A DNA stretch of 64,000 nucleotides. Origin: Pelecanus crispus. Lineage: Eukaryota; Chordata; Aves; Pelecaniformes; Pelecanidae. The translations under genes were made by a program, and so were the position numbers. How positions within the stretch are numbered: position 1 is the stretch's first letter; the number at the start of each line of letters is the position of its first letter. Below are positions 32,925 through 44,200 of this stretch, in pieces. Location of the stretch: the NCBI RefSeq assembly GCF_030463565.1, contig NC_134649.1, positions 40,635,044 through 40,699,043 of the forward strand, written 5' to 3'. The notes below the pieces were generated by a model. The model worked only from the letters and a program-made list of their open reading frames with translations. It had not been told where the DNA came from and did no database searches.

Positions 32925-33062
32925 GGACCGGCGGCGGGGCGGGGGGCTGGGATCCGGGGTTCGGTCCTGCCCCGCAGCCCCCCCTCCCCGGTCCCAGCAG
33001 CCCGGGGCGTCCCGTCCCGTCCCGTCCCGTCCGCGGGAGCCTGTAGTGCGGCCGCGCCTGCA

Positions 33063-33068
33063 AATAAA
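33063..33068 (+). terminator. LAMB2L: LAMB2L poly(A) signal
   Basis: A canonical AATAAA lies 139 bp after the stop codon, giving a short 3' UTR. Confidence 0.85.
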
Positions 33069-33089
33069 GCCCTGAACGGCGGCTGCCTG

Positions 33090-33343
33090 TGTCCGGTGCC
33101 TGCCTGCTGCCTGCCTGCCGCCCGCTGCCTGCGCTCCCCGCTCCGGCCGGGATCCGCCCCGCGCTTTCCGCGCAGCCCCGGCCGCTGCGCCCGCCGCCCA
33201 GCTCGGAGGGGGGAGCGGGAGGGACCGGGACGGGGACGGGGACGGGGACGGGAACCGGCGGGGCGGGGCGGGACGGGAGCGGGACGGCACCTGCCGAGCG
33301 CCCCCTTTGCGCGCCCCGGTTGCGCCCCGGTTGCGCCCCCGCG
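33090..33343 (+). promoter_or_regulatory. LAMB2: LAMB2 proximal promoter / 5' UTR
   Basis: These 254 bp between the LAMB2L poly(A) region and the LAMB2 ATG are extremely GC-rich. They hold GGGGCGGGGCGGG Sp1-type boxes near 33255-33271, a GACGGG tandem at about 33227-33250 and a repeated CCGGTTGCGCCCC just before the ATG. There is no TATA box. A more distal start inside LAMB2L, with an untranslated first exon, cannot be excluded. Confidence 0.5.
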
Positions 33344-36300
33344 ATGCGGAGCCCCGGCGCCCTCCTGCTGCTGCCGCTGCTGGCCGGTGAGTCCGCCCCC
33401 CCCCCCCCCAGCGGGGCCCGGTGGGGGCCAGGGTCCGGCCCGGCCCCGCCGCGCTGTTTCCGGGCGGCCGCGGAAGGGACCCCGAGCCCCCCTGCCCCCC
33501 CGCCCCCCCCCCCGCGCCCTCAGCCCCCCGCTGCCCCGCAGGGCTGGGGGGGGCCTCGGCCCCCGACCCCCCCCAGGGCTGCGCCCGCGGCAGCTGCTAC
33601 CCGGCCACCGGGGACCTGCTGGTGGGGCGAGCCCCCCGCCTCAGTGCCACCTCCACCTGCGGGCTGCGCCGGCCCCAGCCCTACTGCATCGTCAGCCACC
33701 TCCAGGTGAGCGGGACGGGGACGGGATGGGGACCGGGGGGGACCGGGAGGGGATGGGGGGGACGGGACGGGGACAGGGACGTGCGCTGTCGAGCCTCCCG
33801 CTCGCAGGAGGAGAAGAAGTGCTTCGTCTGCGACTCGCGGCGGCCCTACGACGCCCGGACCAACGCCAACAGCCACCGCATCGAGAACGTGGTCACCACC
33901 TTCGCCCCCCGCCCCAAGAAAGCCTGGTGGCAGTCGGAGAACGGTGAGCAGTGGGCGGGGGCGGCGGGGCATCCCGAGGGGCTCTCCTTCCCTTCCTCCC
34001 ACGCCGAGGAAGCGTGACTCAGCCGGCGGACGTGGACGCGCCCCTGGACCACGGCCGGGTGGGGTGGACGAGCCCCAGGGACCCGTGGGTGGGTGCTCCC
34101 CGCAGTCACATGTGCCACCCCCAGGCGTGGAGCACGTCAGCATCCAGCTGGACCTGGAGGCCGAGTTCCACTTCACCCACCTCATCATGACCTTCAAGGT
34201 GGGTCCCAGCACGTGGGTACGCGGGATGGGATGGGACGGGATGGGATGAAGCCCATGGGGGCTGCGAGGCTGGCCCCCGTCCCAGCTGGCTGTCCCGCAG
34301 ACCTTCCGCCCCGCGGCCATGCTGGTGGAGCGCTCGGCCGACTTTGGGCGCAGCTGGAAGGTCTACCGCTACTTCGCCTACGACTGCGCCGCCGCCTTCC
34401 CCCATGTGCCCCGCGGGCCCCCACGCCGCGTCGACGATGTCATCTGCGAGTCCCGCTACTCCGACATCGAGCCCTCCACTGAGGGGGAGGTGAGACCGGG
34501 GCTCCTTGGGAGGGTCGGGGGACCCCCTGCTCTCCCCTCACTGCCCTGCCTTCCCCCCAGGTGATCTACCGGGTGCTGGACCCCGCCATCCCCATCCGGG
34601 ACCCCTACAGCCCTGCCATTCAGAGTGAGTCGCCCGCCCCGGGCTGCTGCCTGACTGCTCTATTTTAGGTGCAGCTATTTTGGCCACTCTCTCCCTGCTC
34701 TGAGCCCCACGGCAGGGTTGGGGCCAGATCCAGCCGGCGGGGGCTCAGGCCCCTCCTGCACGCCCTCCCGTGGGAGCAGCTAAAGGTCAGGCTGCATCGG
34801 GGCAAGGGGAGCGGCACGGCTGTGCCAGAGTTGTGCCAGAGCCGAGCCCAGGGCCGAGTGGCGGCCACGGTGCGGGATGGTGTCGGTGATGGGCAGATGA
34901 CTTGGGCCAGGCGCAGAATGCAGCGGGTTAATCACCCAGGGCTAAATTTAGGCTGGGAGCAGGAGGGGAGGAATCTGCAGGGCAGGGCTGCTGGGAAGTT
35001 GCAGTCCCGGGGGAGCCATCTTGTCCTGCCGAGGCCCCCAGGATGCACCCACAGGGCACAGCCATCTTCTGGGTACAGCCCCCAGCAGTGGGTGCCCAGA
35101 AAGGTGCCCTGAACCCAAGGCGCTTGTTCTGCACTGGTGGGGTGTCAGCCTGCATCTGCTGGGGGGGCCTGCAGAGCCCCGGCCCGTACAGAGCCCTGCC
35201 TGGCCCTGCACAACCATGTGCACGGGAGCTGAACCACCGCAGCTACGTACAGCCCAGCCTGGCCACGTGCAACCATGTGCGCAGGAGCCAAACCACGCAC
35301 GGCCCTGTGCCAATAAGCTGTGCCATAGCAAGCCACGCACAAGGTGGTGTGCAGCCCTGCACGGACACCCCGTGCCATGCACAGCCCAGCCCAACTGTGC
35401 AGAGGCGAGCCGAGCCGTGCCTGGCTCCGCCGAGCCACCCACAGCCCGCCGTGGCCGTGCACGGCCCACCCCAGCCGTGCACAGCAGAGCCGAGCCATGC
35501 GTGGACAAGCCCCACACCAATGCGGGTCTCTCCCCGCCCCAGACCTGCTGCGCGTCACCAACCTGCGGGTGAACCTCACCAAGCTGCACACGCTGGGGGA
35601 CAACCTGCTGGACACGCGGCGGGAGATCCAGGAGAAGTACTACTACGCGCTCTACGAGCTGGTGATGCGGGGGAACTGCTTCTGCTACGGGCACGCCTCT
35701 GAGTGTGCCCCGCTCAGCGGGGCCCCCGCCACCACCGACGGCATGGTGGGTGAGCTGGCCCCACGTGCCCTGCCGGAGCCGGGTGGCTGCGCTGCCCGGT
35801 CCCGCAGCCCCTCACCATGGCGTCCCGGCAGGTGCACGGGCGCTGCGTCTGCAAGCACCACACGCAGGGGCTGAACTGCGAGCGCTGCGAGGATTTCTAC
35901 CACGACCTGCCCTGGCGCCCGGCCGAGGGCTCCAGCACCAACGCCTGCCGCCGTGAGTACCCCGTGCTCCTGGCGTAGAGATCCCGGTGCCAGGGCTGGC
36001 AGCCTGTGCTGTGCCAGGGGTTTTGCGGTGCTGCACACTGGGGTGTGGTTGGGTGTGGACCGGCATCCTGCAGAGCGGCTGTGGGGGGTTTGGGGTGCTG
36101 CAGGCTGTAGTTTGGGGAGGTTTGGGGTTGGGGTGCTGCATACTGGGGTAAGGGGAGTCAGGCCTGAGGAGGTTCTGCACTGGGGGTGCTGCCTGCCAGG
36201 CGGGGGGTTGGGGTGCCGCATGCCGTGCCGTGGTGCCGTCCCCGCAGGCTGCGACTGCAACGAGCACTCGCGGCGGTGCCACTTCGACATGGCCGTCTTC

Positions 36301-39300
36301 CTGGCCACGGGGAACACCAGCGGGGCCGTGTGCGATGGCTGCCAGCACAACACCATGGGCCGCCGCTGCCACCTCTGCAAGCCCTTCTACTATAAGGACC
36401 CCAGCAAGGACCTGCGGGACCCCGCAGTGTGCCGAGGTCGGTGCCGGGGGGGTGCGCAGCATGGGACAGGCTGCGTGGGGCTGGACAGGGGTGTCGGGGT
36501 GCTGACCCTGCCTGCACCCCCAGCCTGTGACTGCGACCCCGAGGGCTCTCTGGATGGGGGGCTCTGCGACGGTGCCGACGACCCGGCCCGGGGGCTGATC
36601 GCAGGGCAGTGCCGCTGCAAGGAGCACGTGGCCGGTCCCCCGCTGTGACCGCTGCAAACCCGGCTTCTTCGGCCTCAGCGCCGCCAACCCGCAAGGCTGC
36701 CAGCGTAGGTACCGGGGTGGCACCTGCCGGGGTCGGGTGTGTGGCTCGGCCCTGCCAGACGCCACTGGCTCTCTGCGCAGGGTGCCAGTGTGACCCCCGC
36801 GGCACGGTGGCTGAGGGTACCCGCTGTGACCCCATCAGTGGCGAGTGCCTCTGCAAGCGGCTGGTGACCGGGCGCAACTGCGACCAGTGCCTGGTGAGTG
36901 GGGATGTGCTCGGGGCCCATGCACAGTGCTGGGAGCCATGCACGGTGCTTGGGGCTGTGGCACTGCAGCTGGACACTCCCTGACACCCTTGCCCTCTCCA
37001 GCCTGAGCACTGGGGGCTGAGCCATGACCTCCCAGGCTGCCGGCCATGCAACTGCGACGTGGGAGGTGCCCGCGACAACCTGTGAGTCTTCGTGGGGACG
37101 CAGGGCGCGAGGGGCATCCCTGCCGGCATCGGGGCTGACGGTGCCACTGGGGTACCAGGTGCGCTGTGGAGACGGGGCAGTGCCGGTGCCGCAGCCACGT
37201 GGTGGGACGGCAGTGTGGCCAGGTGGAGCCCGGCTTCTACCGCATCAACCTGGACCATTACACCTACGAAGCTGAGGATGCTCGGCTGCATCAGGTAAGG
37301 GACAAAGGTGTCCCTTGGGGGGGTCATCAGGCAGAGCAGGGCAGGGGGTGGCTCTTTGCAGGGTCCTCAAGCTGGCAGGCACCAGTCTGGCGGTACCTGC
37401 CCACCAAGGCAATTTTTGGGGTCCCATCTCACAACCCCACCTTGCACCAGGGCTCAGTGGTGGAGCGTGAGGCCCTCACAGACCACCCCGCTTCATGGAC
37501 GGGGACGGGCTTTGCCCGCATGCTGGAGGGCGGCTGGGTGGAGTTTCACGTGAGCGACGTGCCTTTCTCCACCGAGTATGACGTGATCATCCGCTACGAG
37601 CCCCAGGTGAGCACCGGATGGTGAAGCTGGCAGTGGGATGCATCGCCAAACTGGGGGGTGGTGGCGGGGAGTGCTGGCTGGTGAGGCTTTTTGGCACAGC
37701 TCCTTCTCCCCTGGCAGCACCTGGAGCCCTGGCAGGAGGTGAGGGTGAGGGTGCTGCGCCCCAGCCCCGTCTCGGCCAGCAGCCCTTGCGGAAACACCAT
37801 CCCGGCTGATGACCAGCTCTCCACCAGCCTCCCCTCCAGTGCCAGGTGAGCGCCTTGCCGGGACTGGCCTGTGCTGGGGCTCACGGGAGGCACCCGGCTG
37901 CCCGTGCTCTGCTTTGCCCTTGCCAGGTATGCGGTGCTGCCCCAGCCTGTCTGCCTGGAGCGGGGCGTCTCCTACACCATCCGCCTGGAGCTGGGCTGTG
38001 CAGGATCACAGCAGGATCCCACCGCCAGCGTGCTCATCGATTCGGTGAGGGGCGGCCAGGCAGCAGAACGGGGGACACCAACCCTTCGAGGGGGCAGGAT
38101 GTGGCCATAGGGGACACGGGGAGAAACGGGCGTGACATCCCACCGACTTGTCCCCCCCAGCTGGTGCTCCTGCCCCGTTACTCCTCGCTGGAGATGTTCA
38201 TTGCGGGTGACCCCGGCTCTATGGAGCGCCGGGAGACCTTCGAGCGGTACCGCTGTGCCCAGCCCTTCCACGCCGTGGGGCCCTCGCCCGTGGCCGAGCC
38301 CTGCTCCGGCCTCCTGCACAGCCTCTCAGCCATCCTGCATGACGGAGCGCTGCGTGAGTACGGCCCCGTGCCCCCTCCCACGCCCCGTCCCGCAGCGGCC
38401 GCCGCCGCTCACCCCACTCTCCGCCCGCAGCCTGCCTCTGCGACCCCCAGGGCTCGCTCAGCGCCGAGTGCCTGCCCCAGGGTGGGCAGTGCCGGTGCAA
38501 ACCCAACGTCATGGGACGGCGCTGCCACCGCTGCTCCCCAGGAACCTTCGGCTTTGGGCCCGGTGGGTGCCGAGGTGAGTGCCACGGTGCTGTGCCAGCC
38601 CAGCCTGGAGAGGAGCCCGGGCACCCCAGGGCTGGGGGGGCCACGGAGGGATGCTCCCTGCATGCTGGGGGCAGACACCATGGGTGCTGTGCTTTCCAGC
38701 GTGCCAGTGCAGCAGCGAGGGGTCGGTGAGCACTGTCTGCGACAGCACCACGGGGCAGTGCTCCTGCCGTGAGGGTGCCTATGGGCTACGCTGCGACCGC
38801 TGCCAGCCCGGCCACTGGGGCTTCCCTGCATGCCGGCCCTGCCAGTGCAACGGGCACGCCGAGGAGTGCGACCCCCAGACGGGCAGCTGCCTGCGCTGCC
38901 GCGACCACACGGACGGCGAGAGGTGCCAGAGGTAAGTGGGGCACACACCTGGACCGGGGCAGGGTGCCGCCAGCAGCCCCGGCCACTGCTGACTGCCTGC
39001 CCGCAGGTGTGCAGACGGTCACTTTGGGAACCCAGCGCTGGGCTCCGGGCAGCACTGCCGGCCCTGCCCCTGCCCCGAGGGACCTGGCAGCCCCCACCAC
39101 TTTGCCACCTCCTGCTACCAGGACAGCCGCTCCCGGCAGGTCATCTGCCACTGCAGCCCCGGCTACACAGGTGGGTGCCCACTGCAGCACGGTCGATACC
39201 CTCGGGGGTCCCCCGTCCCCGGGCACTGCCCAGCGCTCTGTGCCAGCAGGTCCCCGCTGTGACGAGTGTGCCCCTGGGTACTACGGGGACCCGCTGCAGC

Positions 39301-42300
39301 CTGGCGGGCGCTGCCTGCCCTGCCAGTGCCACGATAACATCGATGCGACGGACCCAGAGGCGTGCGACCGGCGCACGGGGCGCTGCCTGCGCTGCCTCTA
39401 CAACACGGCAGGGCCACACTGTGCCGAGTGCCAGCCCGGCTACTACGGGGACGCCACGCGGCACAGCTGCAGGCGTGAGTACCCACGGCCACGCCGAGGC
39501 AGACCTGCCTCCGGGGCCCAGCGTGTCCCTGGGGACCGTGCGCGCCCACGGTTGCCCTTGCTCATGCACAGCACTGTGGGGTGCCTGCAGCCCTGCCCTG
39601 CTCTGGGCTGTCTCATCTGCCCAGCCCTGGCACTGCGGCCCCATCCTTGTCCCCATACCCAACTCATCACATCCCATCTACATCCTCATCTCATGCCCAT
39701 TCCTGTCCCTGTTGCCATCCCATCCCCGCTGCCACCCTGAATCTGTCCCTATCCCATCCTTATCCCATTTCTGTCCTGTCCCTATCCCATCTCCATCCCA
39801 TCCCCATCCCATCCCTGTCAGTGGTCCTCACGCTGTTCCCATCCCATCCCACCCCACCCCACCCCACCCCATCCCTGCCCAGTCTCTGTCTCCATCCTGC
39901 CTCCACCCTCACCCGTCACCATTCCTGTCCCATCCCTGCCTGTGTCCCCATCCCATCTGCACCCCCATCCCATCTCCAACCCAATCTCATCCCCGTCCCA
40001 TCCCTGTCCTCATCCTGTTCCCATCCCCATCCCCACTCAGCGCCCATCTGGTTCCAGGTTGCTCCTGCAATGCTCTGGGCACCGATGCCAGCACCTGCGG
40101 GCCCCAGCACTGCCAGTGCGATGGGCGCAGCGGGCAGTGCCACTGCCTACCCCACGTGGAGGGCCAGAACTGCGACCGCTGCAGCCCGAACTTCTGGAAC
40201 CTGGGCAGCGGGCAGGGCTGCCAGCCCTGCGCCTGCCACCCCCAGCACGCCCTGACGCCCGCCTGCAACCAGGTGAGACGGGGACGGGGCGCGGGGGGCT
40301 GGGATGGGGCTGGGGGTGTGCTGCAGCTGCGCTAGCCTTGGCCACGCCGTGTCTTTCAGTTCACAGGGCAGTGCTCGTGCTGGCCGGGCTTCGGGGGCCG
40401 GACCTGCGCCGACTGCCAAGAGCACCACTGGGGCGACCCGCGGCACCAGTGCCGAGGTGAGAGCCGGTGCCGGCATGGGGTCGGTGGTGAGCCCTGCGGC
40501 GCCCTGACCCTGCTCTCCCCACAGCCTGTGACTGCGACCCCCGCGGCGTCACGAGCACCCAGTGCCACCGCAGCAGCGGCCACTGCGACTGCCAGCCCGG
40601 CATCTCAGGTGTCCGCTGTGACCAGTGTGCCCGGGGCTTCGCCGGCGCCTTCCCTGCCTGCCAGCCCTGCCACCCCTGCTTTGGGGACTGGGACCGGGTG
40701 GTGCAGGACCTGGCCGCCCGCACGCGGGCACTGGCGCAGCGGGCCAGCCTCCTGCAGCACACCGGGGCCGCCGGCGCCTTTGAGGGCACCTTCCGGCGGC
40801 TGGAGGAGAGCCTGGCCACCGTGCGTGACGTGGTGGCTGCCCGCAATGCCACCGCCGCCACCGCCGCCCACCTGACGCACGCCACGGAGGGGCTGCGGTG
40901 AGCACCCAGCGTGGAGCATGGCTCCTAGGGTGACCCCGGGGGCAGGTTGTCACCCCCTTCCCTTGCAGGCGGCAGATCGAGGAGGCAACAGAGAGGCTGA
41001 CACGGCTGGAGGGGGAGCTGACGGCCACCCAGGACGCCAACTTCAATGCCAGCCACGTGCTGAGCGCGGTGGACCGGGGCGCCCGCGCCCTCAACCACAG
41101 CCTGCAGGACCTGGAGCAGCGGCTGCATGCCCTCAAGACCTCCAATTTCCTCGGTGAGCCACGCTGCAGAACCGGGCCGGGGCAGTGGGGCCATGGCTGG
41201 GGGTCTGACAGTGCCTCTGCCACCCCCAGGTGCCTACGACAGCATCCGCCAGTCCCATGGGGAGTCACGGGAAGCTGAGCGCCGGGCGGACGCCTCCACC
41301 CGTGCCGTGCCCAGCCCCGTCAGCACCTCGGTGGCCACCCGGCGCCGCACCGAGCAGCTCCTGGCCAGCCGGCGGGACAACTTCAACCGCCAAAACGCGG
41401 CCAGCCGGCGGGCACTGATGGACCTGGCGGCGAGGGCACGGGCACTGAGCCTGCACCCACTCAACGAGAAGGTGGGACGCGAGGAAGGGACCGGGGGATG
41501 GTGCCCAGAGCCGCCCTGAGCCCGTGCTGCCTTGCAGGTATGTGGTGCAGCGGGCGACGTGCCCTGTGCCGAGAGCCCCTGCGGGGGAGCTGGGTGCCGG
41601 GACGAAGATGGGGCACGGCGCTGCGGGGGTCTGAGCTGCGGCGGGGCAGTGTCCACGGCTGACAGTGCACTGGACCGGGCACGCCATGCCCAGGAAGAGC
41701 TGCGACGGGCCGCTGGCGACGTGGCCCAGCTCTCTCACAGGGTGCGTGGCACACAGGCGCTGGTGGGACCAGATGGCACAGCCATGCCCCCCAGCCCTTG
41801 GGGCTGGTGCTGAGGGTCTGTCCCTGCCCAGGTGGCCGAGGCCAAGGGGAAGGCGGATGAGGCGCGACTGCGGGCGCAGGCAGCCCTGGACAAGGCGAAC
41901 CAGACCAGAGCCCGTGTGGAGAGCTCCAACAAGGAGCTGCGGGAGCTCATCAGCCATGTCAAGGCCTTCCTGAGCCGTGAGTGCCAGAATGCTGGGGGGG
42001 CTGGCTGCCCCTGCCCAGCACCGCGTGACTCTGCACCACACCTGCACCGCACCAGCCCTGCACTGTGCCACACTGCATGGTCCCCGTACTGCATGGTCCC
42101 CGTACTGCATCTGGGCTGTACCGCCCTGGCACTGCACTGCACTGCACTGCACCACACACCCCCTGCCCCGCACTGTGTTGCATGGTCCCTGCCCTGCCCT
42201 GCCCCACCCCAAACATCCCGTGCCCCACCAACCATCCCCTGCCCCCCTACCTTGCCCCACGCTCCCTCCCCATGGCTCCCCCCTGCCCTCCACCACCCCT

Positions 42301-43524
42301 CGGTTTGCCTGTCCCCTCCGCCTGGAGGTGTCATGGCAGGGGACGCTGATGGCTCCTGCCTGCAGAGGAGGGGGCCGACCCCGAGAGCATCGAGGTGGTG
42401 GCCAGCCGGGTGCTGGAGCTGTCGCTCCCTGCCGCGCCGGCCCAGATTCACCGCTTGGCCGAGGAGATCAAGGCGCGGGTGCGCAGCCTGGCCAGCGTGG
42501 ACGCCATCCTGGAGCAGACGGCTGGCGACGTGCGCCAGGCCGGGCAGCTGCTGCAGGAGGCCCAGCGGGCCAGGTGAGCCTGGGGACATGGGGACGTGGC
42601 CCCCCTGGGGACCCCCAGCCTGGGCTGGTGCTGAGGCCGTGCCGCCCTGGCCACAGGTCACGGGCAGAAGGGGTGCGGGGCACGGCCGAGGCGGTGCAGC
42701 AGGCGCTGGAGGAGGCACAGCGAGCCCAGGGCATGGCCGAGCAGGCGCTGCACCATGCCACCGGTGACATCCAGCACAGCGAGAGAACCCTCGGCACAGT
42801 AAGGGCCCCATCCCTGTGGCCTCTGCCCCATGGGGACAGGTAGGGCTCTGTCCCCACCGTGCAGGCACCCTGACCATGCCCGTGCCACTGGTTGCCAGAT
42901 GCAGGCCCAGATGGCGAGCACAGAGCAGCAGCTGGCAGGTGCCATGGAGCGGATTGGGCTCCTGGATGGACAGACGGACGCCCTGAAGGTGAAACGCGCC
43001 AACAACAGCCTGGCAGCCACGCGTGCCCAGGAGGCAGCTGGTGCCGCGCGGGACCGAGCCGGCGAGGCCAAGCAGGTGGGTGAGCGGGGGGCACAGGGGG
43101 CCAGTGGGGGTCCCACGGGGGTCCTGTTGACCAGCCCCGCTGCCCGGCAGGTGCTGGAGGGGCCGCTGCGGGACCGGTACCGGACGGCACAGGAGCTGGT
43201 GCAGCACCGGGCACAGGGCGCGCAGCAGGCGGGCAGCCGGGCGCAGCGGCTGCGGGACGAGGCTGCCGGGCTGCTGCAGGATGCCCAGGGCAAGCTGCAG
43301 CGGCTGCGAGGTGAGGCCGGGGCAGCGGGTCGGGGGGTGGCGGTGGTGGGGGAGCCACGCTGACCTGTGTCCCCCCGGTCCCCGCAGCGCTGGAGGAGGT
43401 GTACGAGCGGAACGAGCGAGTGTTGGATGCCAAGGCGGCCCAGCTGGGCGGGCTGGAGGCCAGGATGAGGGAGGTGCTGGCCACCATCAACCAGCAGGTC
43501 CAGATCTACAACACCTGCCAGTGA
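33344..43524 (+). CDS. LAMB2: Laminin subunit beta-2, 33 coding exons, about 1,778 codons, one frameshift in exon 10
   Basis: Exons: 33344-33386, 33542-33705, 33808-33943, 34125-34198, 34301-34489, 34561-34624, 35543-35745, 35832-35952, 36248-36436, 36524-36704, 36781-36893, 37002-37081, 37159-37294, 37451-37606, 37718-37845, 37927-38044, 38161-38353, 38431-38574, 38700-38931, 39007-39170, 39250-39474, 40058-40272, 40360-40456, 40525-40897, 40969-41153, 41230-41471, 41538-41741, 41832-41976, 42366-42573, 42657-42798, 42899-43075, 43151-43310, 43388-43524. Domains are signal peptide, LN, LE, LF, LE, coiled coil and beta-knob ([12 protein letters not shown]). The end (IYNTCQ) and [18 protein letters not shown] match mammalian LAMB2, which builds synaptic and glomerular basement membranes. 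All phases fit except exon 10, which is 181 bp against 180 in the paralogue. A run of five C (36637-36641) creates a TGA at 36646-36648, giving a 435-residue product if real. With no other lesion seen, a sequencing error or recent allele is likely. Confidence 0.93.
35180..35515. repeat. GCCATGCACAGCCC-type degenerate repeat in LAMB2 intron 6
   Basis: Imperfect 15-25 bp units built on GCCGTGCACAGCC/GAGCCGAGCC fill the second half of the longest LAMB2 intron (34625-35542), ending near the exon 7 acceptor. Confidence 0.65.
39650..40030. repeat. CCCATCC pentamer/heptamer array in LAMB2 intron 21
   Basis: Units CATCCC, CCTGTCC and CCACC fill the intron. It is the same family as the GGGATG arrays in LAMB2L, but with C on the coding strand. 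Confidence 0.8.
42050..42160. repeat. Short tandem repeats in LAMB2 intron 28
   Basis: Two identical 15-bp CATGGTCCCCGTACTG units near 42077-42108 are followed by a CACTG run of about five units near 42130-42152. Confidence 0.7.
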
Positions 43525-43631
43525 CCCCCGGAGGGGCCCCGACCCTCCCCGAGCCCCCCGCCTCCCCCACCCAGCCTCCGCCTGTCCCTGAGCGTGGGCA
43601 GGCTGGGGGCTGCGGGCTACCCCCCTGCGTG

Positions 43632-43637
43632 AATAAA
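43632..43637 (+). terminator. LAMB2: LAMB2 poly(A) signal
   Basis: A canonical AATAAA lies 108 bp after the LAMB2 stop. Confidence 0.85.
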
Positions 43638-43849
43638 GTTACCGAGCAAGCCCGCCTCGCCTCTGCCCCGCGCCCTGGGCCCCCACGCCCACCCGGGTGG
43701 CCCCGCAGCGGCCTCCCCGAGCCCGCGGGGTGGGAGCCGCTCGCTGCCTGCCCCTGCCCGCCCTCGGGCACGGGGCCAGCTGTGGGGCTGGGGGCCGGGC
43801 GGCGGGGCCCACGGCTGGCGGGGGACGCGCTGTGGGAGCAGCGGCGGGG

Positions 43850-44200
43850 CCGGGAAGGCCGCCGCAGGCCGGTTGCCATGGGAACGCCCCGGCAGCCCCG
43901 GGCCGGGTCGCGCCCTTTCCCGCCCTTGGGGGCGGGTCAGCCCCGGAGGCGCCGCGGTGACGTCACGGCAGGCGTCGTTACCATGGCGCCGCCGGGCCGG
44001 GCGCGGGGAGAGGGCGGGAACGAAGCCGGCGGCCGGCCCTGCCTGGCGTCACGTGACCGCTCCCCCACGCCGCGCTCCCGCGTCACGTGGGCTCGGCCGC
44101 CGGCTTCCGGAAGTGCGTCACGGGCTGGGGCCTGTCTCCTGAGTCGGCCCGCTCGGAACTTCGGCTCGAAACAAAACAGACCGGAGCGGCGGGCGGGGCC
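43850..44200 (+). promoter_or_regulatory. USP19: USP19 CpG-island promoter with CRE, E-box and ETS palindromes, and untranslated exon 1
   Basis: A perfect CRE (TGACGTCA) lies at 43958-43965. The palindrome GTCACGTGAC, which equals the CLEAR/TFEB-type E-box consensus, is at 44048-44057. A second CACGTG is at 44084-44089, and a palindromic ETS site (CTTCCGGAAG) is at 44104-44113. There is no TATA box. A consensus donor (GTGAGT) at 44201 ends the probable untranslated first exon, whose 5' end is not defined. Confidence 0.65.

Noticed and set aside
34102-34124. Alternative acceptor (CCCCGCAG) before LAMB2 exon 4
   Set aside because: Using it would add sequence that breaks the frame; the acceptor at 34124 keeps phase and matches LAMB2L.
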